NCBI GenBank assembly: GCA_023525975.1
Contig: CM042029.1
Coordinates: 82,566,849 to 82,630,848 of the forward strand
DNA: 64,000 bases
From: Smallanthus sonchifolius
Lineage: Eukaryota; Streptophyta; Magnoliopsida; Asterales; Asteraceae
Direction of reading: 5' to 3'
How positions within the stretch are numbered: position 1 is the first letter of the stretch; each line of letters starts with the position of its first letter. The notes under the pieces are model-generated. The model was not told where the DNA came from, ran no database searches, and worked only from the letters and a program-made list of their open reading frames with translations. The position numbers and the translations under genes were made by a program. Below are positions 22,741-34,115 of this stretch, piece by piece.

Positions 22741-23599
22741 CTCTACGGTTTATTTGGTCTTTGGGTTGATTTGTGGAAGAAAGAAGTGGTAAGTGAATGA
22801 GTTTGACTAAAGGAGGACTATCTTTTTCAAGAAGAATTCTACATATGAATATTCATGTGTGACTGTGTTTACATCGATCATATATATATTTTTATAACCA
22901 AATAGAATATATAAATAAATTTGTTTACAAGTACAATTCAATTTTATTAAAAATAAAATAAAATAAAATAAATGGATATCCGAAAAAAAACTCGATAGAA
23001 AAACAAAATATAAAAACTAGATACATTGCATCACGTTTACAATGATACATGAACTAATTTTTTAATAAATTATATATGTTTATTAATAAAAGAGCTTATT
23101 TTTTACAAACCAGCTAAAAATTATATATATGTTATTAAGTTGTTGTATGATGATAAAAAAAATCAGATAACAATCTTTTTTTAAAACAAACAAAAATGTG
23201 ATGTAAACAAAACCCATTCACCATACACATGACTTTTATTCATGAGAAAAATGTGGTCCTCTATAGTATCAACTACTATGGTCCTCTATAGAAAAATGTG
23301 GTCCTTTATAGTATCAACTATTCTGTATTCTTTCGAACACCTTAGAAAACATTAAAAATTGTTGGATTCCATGTTCAAAAACGCACAGACCGTCAAAAAA
23401 GAACGATTTGGCCCATCCGGCCGACCCAACCAACACATCATGGTTTACATATGTTAGAATAGTTTAGAATTTCAATAACCCCTATCAAAACTGAATATAT
23501 TATATAATCTTATTGAATTACATATAATATTTTGAAGTATTAAAAATATGGAATTGGTATATTTATATATTACTATTTGATATTTCAAGTCAATTTTTT
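22741..23599. other. Unassigned AT-rich spacer with a short local repeat
   Basis: At 23250-23325, GTGGTCCTCTATAGTATCAACTA and variants occur three times in close succession. Otherwise no recognised feature. Confidence 0.5.
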
Positions 23600-24631
23600 T
23601 AGGGGTGAGCAAAAAACCGAATTAACTGAAATAATCAAAAAAACCGTATCGAAAAAACCGACCCAAACTAAAACCGACGGTTTTGGTATTGTATTTTTTG
23701 AAAACTGAAAATTACGGTTTGGTTTGTATTTTTTGATAACCGATAAAACCGAACCGAACCTAACCGAACGTATACATAAACTTTAATTATATAATGTGTG
23801 TATGCACGTTTCATAATATATATTATATTGTGTTGTGTGATTCTATATTAAAAGTGTATACATATTTGTGTTACACGTATTTGCATTAATAGTAATTTAT
23901 TATTTATATTTATTGAATTTATAAATTATAAAGTTTATTTTTTACGTTGAGTATTTTAAAAAAAAACTAATAATGTTTGTAGCCCAAAATATGGGATAAT
24001 TATCTATACTATATAATAAATAAAGGTTTCTTAACGCCATGTGTCGTCTCCATATTCATCATCATTATTTTTTTCCCGCCTCTCTCTCTTATTTAATGCA
24101 TTTCTATACTTACTAATAATATATATTTAAAGAAAAATATTAATTATACTAATAAAAACATTTATTTTAAATTATCTCTTATTATAAAAAACTTTGAAAT
24201 TTAATTATGTAACTTTTATTTCCAATCAAATAGTAAATGAAAATTAAATTATATTAAATAGTAATTAAAGTATTTTTGAAACCCAATTATATATCAATTT
24301 TTACATATTTTGAATTTGTTTTCAATCTTAAGTATACGTAATATATTTTTACGGTTGTAAAATATATACATAAAATTTAAAAAAAAATTTATATTGATAT
24401 TTTTCACCCCGTGTGTAGACACGGGATCTAAACTAGTTAGTTAATAAAAAAAATTAAGGCCCAAAATTTCAAACTCATTCATTATTTTGGGACATTTTTC
24501 TTTTTCCCCAAAATTTTCAAGCCCAATTGGTTTTAAAACCGAACCGAAACCATTGTAAAAACCAAAAACCACTTTCGGTTTTGGTTTGGTTTTACCTTAA
24601 AACCAACCCAAACCGACCCATGCACACCCCT
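23600..24631. mobile_element. hAT-like non-autonomous element carrying a nested Helitron
   Basis: Left end TAGGGGTGAGCAAAAAACCG, right end CCCATGCACACCCCT. Flanks are AATTTTTT (23592-23599 and 24632-24639). Subterminal regions have dense AAAACCGA / CGGTTTTGG words. A Helitron (24003-24436) is inserted in it. No transposase. Confidence 0.82.
24003..24436 (+). mobile_element. Short non-autonomous Helitron nested in hAT
   Basis: Begins TCTATACTATATAATAAA after an A and ends with hairpin CCCGTGT-GTAG-ACACGGG, then ATCTAAACTAG before a T: the TC...hairpin-CTRR structure inserted between A and T. 434 bp. Shares CCCGCCTCTCTCTC with the other copies. Confidence 0.88.
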
Positions 24632-24639
24632 AATTTTTT

Positions 24640-25394
24640 TTATGTAAGTTTAAGATGACGTTTAAGGTAACGAAGATCCTCAGTGCTTGCAAGAAAACTA
24701 ACGAAGCCGCTAGATAATTAGTAATCACATACAAGATGAGTATTGAATCTAGCTAGGGATCTAGTTTTATAATATGTAAACACCTCATATTACTAAAACT
24801 CTTCTTCTTAAATCCGACCTACCGTGATGTCTATATCCGTACTAAACTGAACATGGTCACCCTTATTAATTACAAATGTTTGAACATGAACAAAGAAAGA
24901 AATAGAGATATAACGATATATTGCTGAGTGGGTGGGAAATTAGTATATACAGATTGGATACAGGGGCATTTTAGTTAATGGGAAAATCGACCCATGCCTT
25001 TTAGATTTTAGTTTATTTTTAATGTCATTTATCAAAAAAAAAAAATCAACAATCAACCACTATTTACTAGCTTTGTACAAAAAGAAATACCTATTCATTA
25101 TCGACCAAAGTTAGATAATATTTTTTTAAAGATAAACAGTCAAAGTTTTGTTCTTATTATCTTTTTAACTTACAAAAGTTTCATATATTTTTTGAAAGTA
25201 ATATACGATTACTATAATTCCAAGCACATGTAAATGAAGTCAATAACACAATAAGTAAATATTAAATACTATACTTTCGTTATGAAACTTTTGTTACATT
25301 TTTACGAGAGGTCTTTTGATAATATATTATATCGATTTGAATCCATAACGTCCAAGTCAATATATTGAAGCACTTTTAAGAAAATCTCTAGTTA
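24640..25394. other. Unassigned AT-rich spacer
   Basis: No gene, repeat or terminal signature recognised. Confidence 0.5.
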
Positions 25395-25735
25395 GACCAT
25401 GTGTGAGTGGGCTCATGAAAGTGGGGGCGTGGTCCAAATGATCCTTTTAGGCTCAGGAACACCGCCACTCTAGGCGTAAAAGGGACATGAATGGAGTGGG
25501 GTGTGGGTGAAATCACAGGTCAAAGGGGCCTGCCAACCACATCAACAACCAATCAATTGTATCAAACTCATTATTTCTTTTTTTTTAATTGAATAAATAG
25601 TTAATTATTAAAAAAATATGGGGCGTGAAACCACTACACACCTTAATGATTATGTTCAGTGATTGTCACTGTGCTGATGTAGCACTGATATGGCAGGACG
25701 TAAAAGAGAGTGTCGTGAAATCATTACGAATAACC
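25395..25735. mobile_element. PIF/Harbinger MITE
   Basis: Starts GACCATGTGTGAGTGGG and ends AAATCATTACGAATAACC, related to the ends of the 6716-7316 MITE. Flanks are TTA at left and TTT at right (one mismatch). 341 bp, non-coding; shares GGGGCGTGAAACCACTACAC with the other MITEs. Confidence 0.72.
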
Positions 25736-26478
25736 TTTATGTAAATGCTTAGACTAATATAACTAAGGATGTAAAAGCTGTGAATGATGTAAAAATATGA
25801 CAATGACATATACTGGTTGTGAAAAGACCACAGGACAACGATTTTAATTTTTTTATTTTATTTTTTAATATTTCAGTTTAAGATTTGGTATTAGGTGATC
25901 GATATCAAATAATTACTTATAATGAAACTGAATAAGGTATTAATAATATATTATGCATATTAAACTGAAAACATGTGTATTACACGAGTTAAATTAAAAA
26001 AAATATTAGATAGTTAATAAAAATATTATAAATTAAGAAAGATAAGCGGGAAACAAAAATATTTATTAGGTGAGGAAAGAAAAGCTGAAATACAAATCCT
26101 TATTATAATAAATAAATAATTTTATTTGTCATGTGTTGATGATATGGGAAATAAGATGTGAGAGATTATTAGAAAATAAAAGGCAAATTTAGAAAATATT
26201 GTTTTTTAGTTAAACTATGAGGATGGTGAAAAGGAACGGATTGAGAATGCTCTTAAAAGAAAAAAATGAGTTGATTTTGAAGTTGTTTTGGACTTCAATA
26301 ACAAATTATATCAAGATATTATTTATATATTATTTAGGACTGATACCATAAACCAACATAATTATTGACTTTTTTTCACAAAAGTCACTTAATAATTGTT
26401 TACATATAAAAAGCAAAATACTTTCGTGTTTTTCTCATAAAAGTCCTTCAACAATTTTTTTCAAAATAAACTTTGTTA
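25736..26478. other. Unassigned AT-rich spacer
   Basis: No recognised gene or element; low GC throughout. ATATTAAACTGAAAACATGTGTATTACACG near 25960 resembles a Helitron 3' end region but lacks the terminal CTAG. Confidence 0.4.
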
Positions 26479-26481
26479 TAA

Positions 26482-28137
26482 GGCTATCCGTAGTGATTTC
26501 ACGCCCCCCTCTTTCACGTCCCTCCACGTCAGCGCCACATCAGCACAGGGGTTTTCACTGCCCATTTTCACTAAGGTGCGTAGTGGTTTCACTAAAATAC
26601 AAATAAACTTATTTAAAATATAAAGATAACAAAATATAAATTTATTTAATTAAAAAACAAGCATATTAAAATACAAAAAATCAATCGCCACTCGTACGAT
26701 TAGTCCAAATATGCTCCGTCAAATCACCGTGTAGGCTTAGATGTATATCTCGGTCGCGTAATGCGTTATGAATGGGGTGTTTCTCTTCCGAGCTTAGTTG
26801 TGCATGTGTCGTCTGCGGGTTATCATCATAGTTTGGCAAATGGCTTGACCCTTATCTTCCAATATCATGTTATTTAATATTATGCAAGTGTACATAACAT
26901 TCCTTATTTTTTCTTTGGTCCAAATACGGCACGGATTTTTAATCATAGCCCATTTTTTCTTTAAAACTCCAAACGCACGTTCGATATCCTTCTGTGCCGA
27001 TTCTTGTGTTTTTTTGAAAAATTCTCTTTTCTCACCAATTGGGCTAGTATATGCTTTGACAAACGTGACGTACTCCGGATATATACCGTCGGCAAGATAA
27101 TACCCGTGCTCGTATTCGACATCATTAACAATGAATGAAGAACAAGGTGCGACTCCGTCTATGATGTCATCGAATATAGGCGATTGATCCAAAACATTTA
27201 TATCGTTGTTTGCCCCCGCAACACCAAAGAATGCATGCCAAATCCAAAAAACATATGACGCAAAGGCTTCAAGCATTAACGTCGGATGTGGATGGTCCCT
27301 CGTTGGTGTTGACCTCGCAAGCAGTCGAACAATTTGTCCATTCCCAATGTGTGCAGTCAATGCTACCAAGCATCCCGGGAAATCCATGTACGGCTTCATA
27401 CACCTCATATATTTGTTGAATATCAGTAAACGTCGGTGTCCTTAAATATCTCTTGTCGTATAGATTAACCACACCTAAAAACTAATAATAATAATAAAAA
27501 AAACTAATAATAATAATATAATAATGACAACAATAATACTAATAATAATACCTTCACAAAACATATGTAGAATATCGCGTGCGGTTTTTTCAGACATCTT
27601 TAAATACTTATCTCATGAATCACTAGCCGTACCATACGCTAGTTGTCGAACTGCGCAAGTGCATTTTTATAAAGCAGTAAATCCAAGCTTGCGTCTCACG
27701 TCTTCCCTTTGTTGGAATATTGGTACTATCTTTCTAAATCACATATATTCGTAAGAAAAATTCTCGTCTCACATGAAAACGGGTTCGAAATTTTACTTCA
27801 TCATACATTGGATTGTCACTAAAGTAATCACGTTATTGGTGTATATATATATATATATATAGATATATATACACATATATGTAGTAAAAATAAAATAATT
27901 AAGTTTTTATTTATATATATATATAGTAAAAATAAAATAATTAATTTTTTTTAATTAACGATAGCCTAACGGCTAGTTTGACTTGGGGTCCCACACATTT
28001 AACCAAATCCGTCCGTGAAATGCCCCACGCCCCTCCCCTTTTCACGCCACTTTCACGCCTAGGGGGCGGTGTTCCCTCGGCGTGAAAGTCTAATGTGGCT
28101 CACGCCACCCACTATCACGTCGGCATTACGGATGGTC
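26482..28137 (-). mobile_element. PIF/Harbinger element with transposase remnant
   Basis: Ends GGCTATCCGTAGTGATTTCACG and CATTACGGATGGTC form terminal inverted repeats. TAA duplications lie at 26479-26481 and 28138-28140. 1656 bp with one minus-strand transposase. Its ends match the local MITEs, making this family their likely source of transposase when intact. Confidence 0.88.
26794..27660 (-). pseudogene. PIF/Harbinger DDE transposase, frameshifted
   Basis: Minus strand. A 5' piece at about 27555-27660 reads DKYLKMSEKTARDILHMFCEG after a TGA where Trp is expected, and is followed by an intron-like GT..AG gap. Next, 27269-27476 gives VVNLYDKRYLRTPTFTDIQQ and GFPGMLGSIDCTHWEW with the first catalytic Asp. 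A frameshift follows, then 26794-27408 gives HPHPTLMLEAFASYVFWIWH, FGVAGANNDINVLDQSP (second Asp), QESAQKDIERAFGVLKKKW (acidic third residue) and MYTCIILNNMIL. All three acidic positions survive, but frameshifts and a nonsense codon inactivate it. The family acts in the nucleus with a Myb-like partner such as the remnant at 10482-11363. Confidence 0.85.
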
Positions 28138-28324
28138 TAAGAATGAAATCCATTCTATAAAAAGATGATTTGTAATCAATTTTAATCCATTTTTTAAAAA
28201 AATTACCTATAAAATCTATGAAAACACCTAAATAATCAAATCGTTTTGCAATTGAATTGCTTACTTTGCTCTTTCTTCCGTCAATCGATTTTCTTTGGCT
28301 TGATTTTGTCGGTTTATTTGCTCG

Positions 28325-29309
28325 CATTGGCGGACCTACCTATTTATAGGTGGGTCGGCTGACCCCCATAAATTTTCTTTTTCTTTTTGTGGCATTTTTT
28401 CGAGTGACCCCCATAGAATTTTGATTTGACCGTCAAGAAAAAATAATTTAAAATTTTAGATTTTATAAATAATACGATTGGCTCATAAGTTTATAACCTA
28501 TTAAATCTTTTAAATAACCAAACCAAACATTTAAGTTTTTAACCCAATAACCATCTAACAAATAAAAAAAAAGCCCAATAACCATTTAAACCCATAAAAA
28601 ACAAACTCAGCTTAACACCCATTTTAAACTTTTAAACCTAATAAAACTATTAGAAAAAAATGGATAACTTTACACAATAGTAACCAAGTATTTCAAATTT
28701 TCCAGTGTTGAAAACTTTCAATTTCATCTTATCACCCTAACCAACGAGACGAAATGAGAAAACTTATCTAACTAAATGACCATATCAACAAAAAAAGTCA
28801 CGATTTTCTAAAAAATAATGGTTAGTCACGAGATACGACGTTTTAATAGTGATTGGTTTGAAACGTATGCAAGTTGGTTAGAGTATAATATTAAAGCCGA
28901 TCAGTATTTTGTTTGCATTTCTATTTGTTTAAGAACCTATTTGGAAATCACAAAAATGCGTTTGTTACCAATAACTTTAATGATTGGAATTAAAAAAAAA
29001 TAGATTGGTTCGTCATGTGGGGGTGTAAAAAGCAGGCACACCAATACACAAAAAAGTGTGAAGATGATGTAATGGTTTGGTTTAAAAAAATGAAAACCCG
29101 TAGAGAGTAATCGTAAGGATATTGTGTTTTGATTATACATTTCTAATGACGAACATCGTATTATTATTATTCATTTATAATTTTATTTGTTTTTATCCTT
29201 TTGTTATGTGACCTGACCCGACCCATGCCGGAAAAAAAATACTGAACTACTACAATTGACCTCAAAAAATATCCGACCCCCATGAAAAATTTGTCAGGCT
29301 CCGCCACTG
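28325..29309 (+). mobile_element. hAT-Tip100 element remnant
   Basis: Begins CATTGGCGGACCTACC and ends GGCTCCGCCACTG, the Tip100-type inverted ends. It contains a relic of the TTF zinc-finger part of a hAT transposase (28800-29110). Flanking 8-mers do not match, so the original TSD is lost or the ends are chimeric. Confidence 0.7.
28800..29110 (+). pseudogene. hAT (Tip100-like) transposase TTF zinc-finger relic
   Basis: A plus-strand frame reads RRFNSDWFETYASWLEYNIK then FVCISICL, and in shifted frames NDW-like, KKKIDWFVMWG / RLVRHVG and HQYTKKCEDDVMVWFKK. These correspond in order to the TTF-type zinc-finger region of plant hAT transposases (RxFxxxWFxxYxWLEYS...CYLF...HxxxS.H). Cys residues and frame are degraded. 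It supports the Tip100 assignment of the surrounding element. Confidence 0.65.
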
Positions 29310-30012
29310 ATAGATAGTTAATCATTTTAAATGTCCACCTCTTTTTTTGTTTTCAGATAAAATTAAAAAAAGAGCAAATTACATTTTACGTCCTTTAATT
29401 TCTGACTAAATTTCACTGTACGTCATTTAACTAATGAAATTACATCGTATTCCTTTATGTTTAAAAAAGCTTGCAAGTTTCATCCTTAAAGGGCTATTTC
29501 GGTCTTTTTAGTCAAAATGATGAAATCTGCAAATTTTTTTGAACATAAAGGACATATGTTGTAAATTTCATTAGTTAAATGACGTATACTAAACTTTAGT
29601 CCATACTTAAAGGACATAAAATGTAATTTGCTCTAAAAATATAAGCCAAGTAAGAAAAAAAATATATACATAAGCAAAACAAACCAGATGTACTGAAAAT
29701 ATTTTGTTTTAAATTTTAAAATGTGCAGAGATATTAATGTTTATAAAAGCTGTTGATGGACTTTTGTAAGAAAAAAAAATAAAGAAATTTAATTTTGTGT
29801 ATGCAAAAAAATTTATTGATTGACTTTTGTGAAAAAAAAATAAAATGTATCTTAGTTTATTATATGTAAAAAAGTATTAAAGAGTTTTTGTGAGAAAAAA
29901 TAGAAAGTTTATTTTTTACCTTATCATTTAATATTACATGTATTTGTTATTATTGAATATTACATGTATTTGTAATCCTAAAATATACATTACTAGAAGT
30001 TGAGTAATCGTT
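29310..30012. other. Spacer with an internal inverted repeat
   Basis: 29370-29640 has imperfect inverted halves: AAAAAGAGCAAATTACATTTTACGTCC on the left mirrors GGACATAAAATGTAATTTGCTC on the right. This suggests a roughly 270-bp MITE-like element. No gene. Confidence 0.55.
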
Positions 30013-30205
30013 GGTAATTTGGTATAATAGTAGCCCCAAGACCTTTAATAGTGGATGTTTTGGGTTTGAGTCTCACATGTAGTAATTATTTGGGTTGAGC
30101 CAGGAGGTTTTCCAGTTGTGAGTTTCTTCCTGTGCTAAAGGTTCGATCCGAATTAAAGAGGTAATTAAGCCCAATTTAGATAACATCTATCTTTAAAAAA
30201 AAAAA
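30013..30205 (+). mobile_element. SINE-like element, copy B
   Basis: Shares GGGTTTGAGTCTCACATG, GGTTGAGCCAGGAGG, TTTTCCAGTTGTGAG and a second box GGTTCGATCC with the copy at 2420-2700, and ends in an A-tract (30195-30205). B box at 30063-30074. A clear TSD was not found. Confidence 0.62.
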
Positions 30206-30410
30206 TGATGGTGTCTATTTTCCAAAAAAATGAAGTTGGGTTAAATTTTAGTTTGACCTGGTCAAAGAAATTCTACACAAATTTTAAAGACAAATAATAA
30301 TGACAAAGTAAAAATATTATAAATCCACCTCCTACTTCTATCAAGTGGGTCCTATTATTGCATGAAAATTGAAAGGGTCCCAAATTGAAATCGTCACCCC
30401 TCACCTCTTA

Positions 30411-30420
30411 ATATAATATC
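30411..30420 (+). promoter_or_regulatory. Candidate TATA box of the CLE gene
   Basis: ATATAATATC lies about 110 bp upstream of the CLE start codon in an AT-rich stretch and is the best core-promoter candidate by eye. Other AT-rich words nearby could serve. Confidence 0.35.
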
Positions 30421-30507
30421 CCATCATATTTAACTCTTGGTTTAGATATAGAAGAAAAACAACAGTGAGATAGTTAATACTCTCCCCTCCACCGGCACTA
30501 CTTCTTT

Positions 30508-30513
30508 ATGTAG
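30508..30513 (+). promoter_or_regulatory. AUG-UAG minimal upstream ORF
   Basis: The leader contains ATG directly followed by TAG, 13 nt before the CLE start codon at 30527. A start-stop element of this kind (AUG-UAA in the Arabidopsis NIP5;1 leader) can stall ribosomes and reduce main-ORF translation. Its role here is inference and depends on the transcript including it. Confidence 0.6.
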
Positions 30514-30526
30514 TTTACCACCGGCG

Positions 30527-30790
30527 ATGTCATTTTCCGGCACAAGGTTGATTTCTACAATCATCGTCTTCTCATTGCTTCAAATATGGGTTCTCACTAG
30601 CAGTGATTGTTGCAAGGTAACAGCAATAATGGTATCATCATCATCAAGCAAAGATTCAGACGAGATTAAAAGATCCGAGCTTTACACAAAGTTCTTCAAT
30701 GGCAGATTCACTACAACTGTTTCAAAGGGCACAGGCTTCCAAGAAAACAAAAGAAAAGTACCCAGTTGCCCTGATGCTCTCCACAATTAA
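30527..30790 (+). CDS. CLE27: CLE-family signalling peptide precursor, CLE27-like
   Basis: Intronless 87-residue precursor. Residues about 1-25 form a hydrophobic signal peptide (IIVFSLLQIWVLTSS), followed by a variable Ser/Lys-rich region, FFNGRF (about 56-61), and a C-terminal CLE dodecapeptide RKVPSCPDALHN ending exactly at the stop. CLE peptides are secreted, processed to 12-13 residues and sensed by LRR receptor kinases at the plasma membrane. Cys at motif position 6 and PDxLHN fit the CLE27 subgroup (Arabidopsis CLE27 is RIVPSCPDPLHN as I recall it), rather than the usual Gly6. Position 9 is Ala instead of the near-invariant Pro, which may weaken activity. The ATG at 30527 is the first ATG opening this frame; only the start-stop ATG precedes it closely. 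Confidence 0.88.
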   Translation: MSFSGTRLISTIIVFSLLQIWVLTSSDCCKVTAIMVSSSSSKDSDEIKRSELYTKFFNGRFTTTVSKGTGFQENKRKVPSCPDALHN

Positions 30791-31805
30791 CTATTAGGTC
30801 TAATTTTAATTTCATCATATGTTTTCTTTTTGTTGGTAAATTGTCCAAAATACCACGTTTTTTCCACTATTATCTGGTATATTAGGGCAAAACCATGGGT
30901 ATTTTGGACATTAGATATTATCTTGGGGAAAAATGTTTGTTTTTTTGGTTGGCAGATGCATGATGTATAAAAATAGTATTCATATACGGTACAAGTACTC
31001 TTGCATATGTTTTGGTCCCTTGAATTTGATATGATCGAAAAACATCCAATCTCACCAAATTCAATGATGGCTGGCTAATAATTAGATGAAAAGCAAATAG
31101 TGAAGTAAATGGTAGAACCTTTTAATGCTTTTAAGGTTGAATGATTACACATAAGGGTATTTTTATATTATAATTTACATTTGCGTGTATATTCATCCTC
31201 ATATCTTCATAATTCTTGATGTCCAGAATAGAAAATGCTATACCGTTTTATATAGTTACTTCTTTTCAAAATCATGACCACCTGTCACGCATGTGTAAAT
31301 ATATAAGACGGTTAATCGTTTTTTAAGTAGAAACGCGTTAGGATCAACACGTATATATATACCAAGTTTTAGGGTGAGAGTATTTGCGTTTATTTAAGCA
31401 CACTCAATTTTGTCAACAATGTACATAAGTACTACTTGGACATATTATTATAATGAGTTAGATATATCATACTATGTAATGAAGAAAAGTTAATTGTGTA
31501 ATCAAAACTTATTACAAAAAACAAGACTTGATTAGAGAGTTGGACTCACTATTGTAATAAAATGGATGTATCATTTGTAATCTATATTGCGTCAAAACTC
31601 ATTATACATATTAAAATCGAAAATAGAAAGTTGGATACAATGTATGACTTAAACAATAGTGCATCAAATTTTTTTTGAGACGTTGTTATAATCAATGCTA
31701 CATCAAACCTTTCTAAAAACATCAGTCTAAAAAAATTGTATAATAAAACTAAAGAAGATAGAATTTTGGATTTATAAAAATTATATAAAAAAGTACATTG
31801 AAAAT
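30791..31805. other. CLE 3' flank and AT-rich spacer
   Basis: No gene recognised; AT-rich throughout. The CLE 3' UTR presumably lies in the first few hundred bases. Confidence 0.5.
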
Positions 31806-31849
31806 ATTCACTACTAGAAAAAGGAGATTTTGCTACGAAATATTTTCGA

Positions 31850-32500
31850 CGCAAATTTTCCGTCGCAAATTGCTACACATTTGCGACAAAGTAGTGACGA
31901 AAATGAAAACCCTAGCCTTTGTCGCAAATGTGTAGCACAATGCGACGCATTTCCGACAAAACCAAAAACAGTCTTAATATTTATAATAAAATACCTTATT
32001 AACTAAATTATAATAACTAATATTAATTTCGTCGCAAATGCGTAGCAATTTGCGACACATTTCCGATAAAAACCAGTAATAATTTTATTAATTAAAATAA
32101 AAATAGCCTTTTAATATATTTATAATAATTGATATTTTTTGTCGGAAATGTGTCACAATTTGCTACACATTTCCGACAAAATGATTAATAATCTTAAAAA
32201 TTAAAATAAAAATACCTTCTTAATATATTTATAAATAATTGATATTGTTTTTGTCGCAAATGTGTCACAATTTACTACACATTTCTGACAAAATAATTAA
32301 TAATTTTAAAAATTAAAATTAAAATACATTTTTAAATAACTGATATTGTTTTTGTAGCAAATGTGTCGCAATTTGCTACACATTTCTGACAAAACAATTA
32401 ATAATCTTAAAAATAAAAATACCTTTTCAATATATTTATAAATAATTAATATTGTTTTTTTGTCACAAATGCGTCACAACACGTTTCCGACAAACCATTA
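31850..32500. repeat. CACTA subterminal repeat array
   Basis: At least six copies of GTCGCAAATGTGTAGCAATT / TTGCTACACATTTCCGACAA in both orientations, spaced by AT-rich filler (TAATAATTTTATTAATTAAAA-like). Such arrays bind the element's accessory protein in characterised CACTA transposons. Confidence 0.85.
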
Positions 32501-32539
32501 ATAATCTTAAAAATAAAAATAAAAACCTTTTTAATATAT

Positions 32540-33850
32540 TTATAAATAATTAATGTGTATATATGCGCGTGTATGTGTATGTATATCTATAAGTACGTAC
32601 TTAATGTGTATGTGTATGTTTCCATGCGTATTTGTATATATATATATATGTGTGTGTGTGTGTATGTGTATGTATATATGTGTGTGTATGTGTATGTGTA
32701 TGTATATGTATATGTATATGTATAAGTACGTATTTATATGTGTATGTATCTATGTGTATTTGTATGTATATGTGTATGTATCTATGTGTATTTGTATGTA
32801 TATGTGTATGTGTGTATACATATGACTATGTGTATGTATCTATGTGTGTGTATGTATATGTGTGTGTATGTATATGTGTATGTATGTATAGTGTGTGTAT
32901 ATGTATGTTTGTGTATGTGTGTATGGTCAGTTGGGAATGTCGATTATCAGTTAGGGCCAATAAAAGGTCAAATAGAGTCAATGATGGTTGGTTAGAGTCA
33001 ATGATGGTCATTATACTTCATTGATGGTCGATTGTGGTCGTTGTTTATCAATTAAGACCAATAATAGTCAATGATGGTTAATGTATGTGTTTGTATGCGT
33101 GTGTATTTGTATGTATAGGTGTATATGCATGTTTGTGTATGTGTGTGTGTATTTCTATGTATATGTGTATATGTATGTTTGTGCATATGTATGTGTATAT
33201 ATGTATTTGTATGTGTGTATTTGTATACTTAGGTGTATATGTATGTATGTTTTTCGGTGTATACACAAACACATACGTATATGCTTAGAAAATTATGAAA
33301 GGGTGTTTTTTTAACGGGTTTCGGTGGTGTACACGTACGTACGTATGTCTAGAATGTGTATAAGTTTGTGAAATAAAAGTATTTAATATATAATGAAGTT
33401 GTGTAGAAGATGTAATGGAAAAAAAACAATGTTTAACCCTCGAAAAACGAAAAACAAAATCAGATTGTTGGAAATGCGTAGCAATTGTGTAGCAACTTTC
33501 TACGCATTTGTGACAAAATAGCTATTTTGTGGAGGTTGTGTAGCAAACGTGTAGCAACTTGCTACGCATTTGTGACAAAATATCTATATTTAAGAGTTTG
33601 TGTAGCAAATGGGTAGCAATTTGCTACACATTTGTGACAAAATATGAATGTACGTGTGTATTTATATGTATATGTGTATGTGTGTGTTTGTGTATGCATA
33701 TGTACAAAAGTATGTGTATGTGTACGTGTGTATTTGTATGTATATGTGTCTTTGTGTATGTATATGTATCTATGTGTGTATTTGTATGTATACGTGTATA
33801 TGTGTCTTTGTGTATGTATATGTATCTATGTGTATGTATATGCATGTATA
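32540..33850 (+). repeat. Expanded TATGTG/TATGTA microsatellite inside CACTA
   Basis: Blocks of GTGTATGTATATGTGTATTTGTATG-like sequence at 32555-32925, 33085-33275 and 33645-33850, separated by unique or CACTA-repeat sequence. Open frames on both strands here are artefacts of the six-base periodicity. Confidence 0.9.
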
Positions 33851-34115
33851 ATAAGAGTATATATTTATAAAGTTTACTACTAATAATAAAGTTTTATTTA
33901 TTATTACATTTATTAATATATTTAATTATAATGGTTGATAATAATAATAATCAATATAAAAATATTTATTTAAATTTGCGTCGAAAAAGTGTCCCACCTT
34001 CTAAGTTCAAGGTAAAGGTTCTACTAATCGTCAATGTTGCATCACAATGGCAGTTTATACTATTAATTTTCACCAAACTAAATGCATCTAGGATGAGTGA
34101 TACCTTTTTGACTTG

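Noticed and set aside
28325..29309. Clean Tip100 insertion with target duplication
   Set aside because: Ends and a TTF-finger relic fit, but the flanking 8-mers TTTGCTCG-like and ATAGATAG do not match, so the insertion boundaries are not proven.
32553..33884. Many overlapping frames rich in Tyr, Val, Cys and Met, with Thr/His-rich frames on the other strand
   Set aside because: They arise from a TATGTG-type microsatellite open in several frames on both strands; no start context or domain.
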